From Acidobacteriaceae bacterium (lineage in GTDB: Bacteria; Acidobacteriota; Terriglobia; Terriglobales; Acidobacteriaceae): DNA of 5,796 bases. Location of the stretch: contig PMGP01000380.1 in the NCBI GenBank assembly GCA_003156235.1, forward strand, positions 1 through 5,796, in the 5' to 3' direction. The notes beneath the pieces were generated by a model. That model had not been told where the DNA came from. It saw nothing but the letters and a program-made list of their open reading frames with translations, and did not search any database. Below, one piece after another: positions 5,196-5,796 of this stretch; the first letter of the stretch is position 1; the number at the start of each line of letters is the position of its first letter. A program made the position numbers and the translations under genes.

Positions 5196-5796
5196 ATGAT
5201 CTCGCCCTCACTTCATCCCGCCCCGGTGAGCGCCGTTTGCAAACTGCGGCGGCGATGGAGCTTCGGACTAACGCCACGGAGCATTGGCCTGCTGATCGCC
5301 GGCTTTGTCTGGCTAGTGCCGGGCTTCTGGGATGGGCGGCTGGCCTACGCGATGCTGGCTTGGGACGGGCTGGTGCTGCTCTTCGCGCTGCTCGATGGTT
5401 TGCGACTGCCCGCCGCTGCGCAGCTCACCGCCAGCAGGAGCTGGTTGAATGCTCCGGCGCTTGGCGGCGAGACCGAGATTGAGCTGACGATTGAAAATCG
5501 TGGCCGGATGATTATTGATTGCCGGCTGGTGGACGATCTGCCGCCAGCGCTGGTTGCAGAGCCGGAGACGCTACGGCTGACCGCATTTCCGCGCGTGCCG
5601 GCCAAGCTGCGCTACCGCGTCGAACCCAAAGAGCGCGGCGACTGGGAGACGGGCTGGCTCTATGTGCGCTACCGTTCGCCTTTGGGGCTTGCCGAACGCT
5701 GGGCCAGAGCGCCGCTCACGCAAACGGTGCGTGTCTATCCGGCGCTGCGCATTGGCGAAGAACAGCAGATCTTCCTCGCCCGCAGCCGCCAGATCG
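5196..5796 (+). CDS. DUF58 domain protein, N-terminal part (3' truncated by the window)
   Basis: Frame 3 is open from ATG 5196 to the end of the window, 200 codons without a stop. After a basic N-terminus (K16-R20), two adjacent hydrophobic helices (about 28-45 and 51-68) form the typical membrane hairpin. Next comes a beta-rich region: GGETEIELTIENRG (90-103), then LVDDLPPAL (111-119). The family signature follows: YRVEPKERGDWETGW (140-154), VRYRSPLGLAER (157-168) and QTVRVYPAL (175-183). The conserved VWA-like DUF58 segment with its Arg-Asp-Trp motif should lie just past the window. DUF58 proteins are the usual partners of MoxR ATPases and probably their membrane-side effector. The start has only a weak ribosome site (GAG at 5185-5187) and follows the toxin stop by 9 bases, so translation may rely on ribosomes finishing the toxin. 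GTG 5226 is a possible alternative start but has no better ribosome site. Confidence 0.9.
   Translation, partial: MISPSLHPAPVSAVCKLRRRWSFGLTPRSIGLLIAGFVWLVPGFWDGRLAYAMLAWDGLVLLFALLDGLRLPAAAQLTASRSWLNAPALGGETEIELTIENRGRMIIDCRLVDDLPPALVAEPETLRLTAFPRVPAKLRYRVEPKERGDWETGWLYVRYRSPLGLAERWARAPLTQTVRVYPALRIGEEQQIFLARSRQI

Noticed and set aside
4571..5200. Target-site duplications or terminal inverted repeats around the toxin-antitoxin cassette
   Set aside because: Reading both edges by eye shows no matching direct or inverted repeats and no transposase or integrase gene, so no mobile element is called.
5183..5482. Plus-strand frame starting at TTG 5183, overlapping the toxin stop
   Set aside because: The overlapping frame from ATG 5196 gives a clear DUF58 protein with membrane hairpin and family signature; this frame gives an Arg/Ala-rich peptide without features and ends inside the DUF58 gene.

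Overview
The window reads as a piece of a GC-rich bacterial chromosome, most like an acidobacterium (Terriglobales-type) from protein style and gene order. That placement is inference; no rRNA or marker gene is present. Every gene is on the + strand and the window is almost entirely coding. No tRNA, rRNA, CRISPR array, insertion sequence or convincing terminator was found.

Region 1 (1-4573) is a tightly packed operon. It begins with the last 48 or so codons of an unidentified protein. Then come a six-helix membrane protein of the glycerophosphoryl-diester-phosphodiesterase membrane-domain type, a secreted or membrane-anchored DUF4129 protein, a DUF4350 protein with two membrane helices, and a MoxR-family AAA+ ATPase. 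Each junction is a 4-base stop/start overlap (ATGA, TTGA, ATGA, ATGA), the mark of translational coupling. The DUF4129 gene most likely starts at a TTG (1138), which gives a clean signal peptide; the longer ATG reading from 994 runs inside the preceding gene.

Region 2 (4574-5186) is a two-gene toxin-antitoxin cassette: a ribbon-helix-helix antitoxin followed by a PemK/MazF-family endoribonuclease toxin. It is lower in GC than its surroundings. It is preceded by a 34-base AT-rich spacer with a tandem GTAGTAT repeat that could be its promoter/operator.

Region 3 (5196-5796) is the 5' part of a DUF58 protein, the usual partner of MoxR, cut off by the window end. It is a real 200-codon open frame with no stop.

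Together, regions 1 and 3 form a MoxR-DUF58 envelope module: a cytoplasmic AAA+ chaperone-like ATPase, a DUF58/VWA-type partner and three membrane proteins. The cellular task of such modules is poorly defined. The notable feature is the addiction cassette lodged exactly between moxR and DUF58, which normally sit side by side, without damaging either gene.
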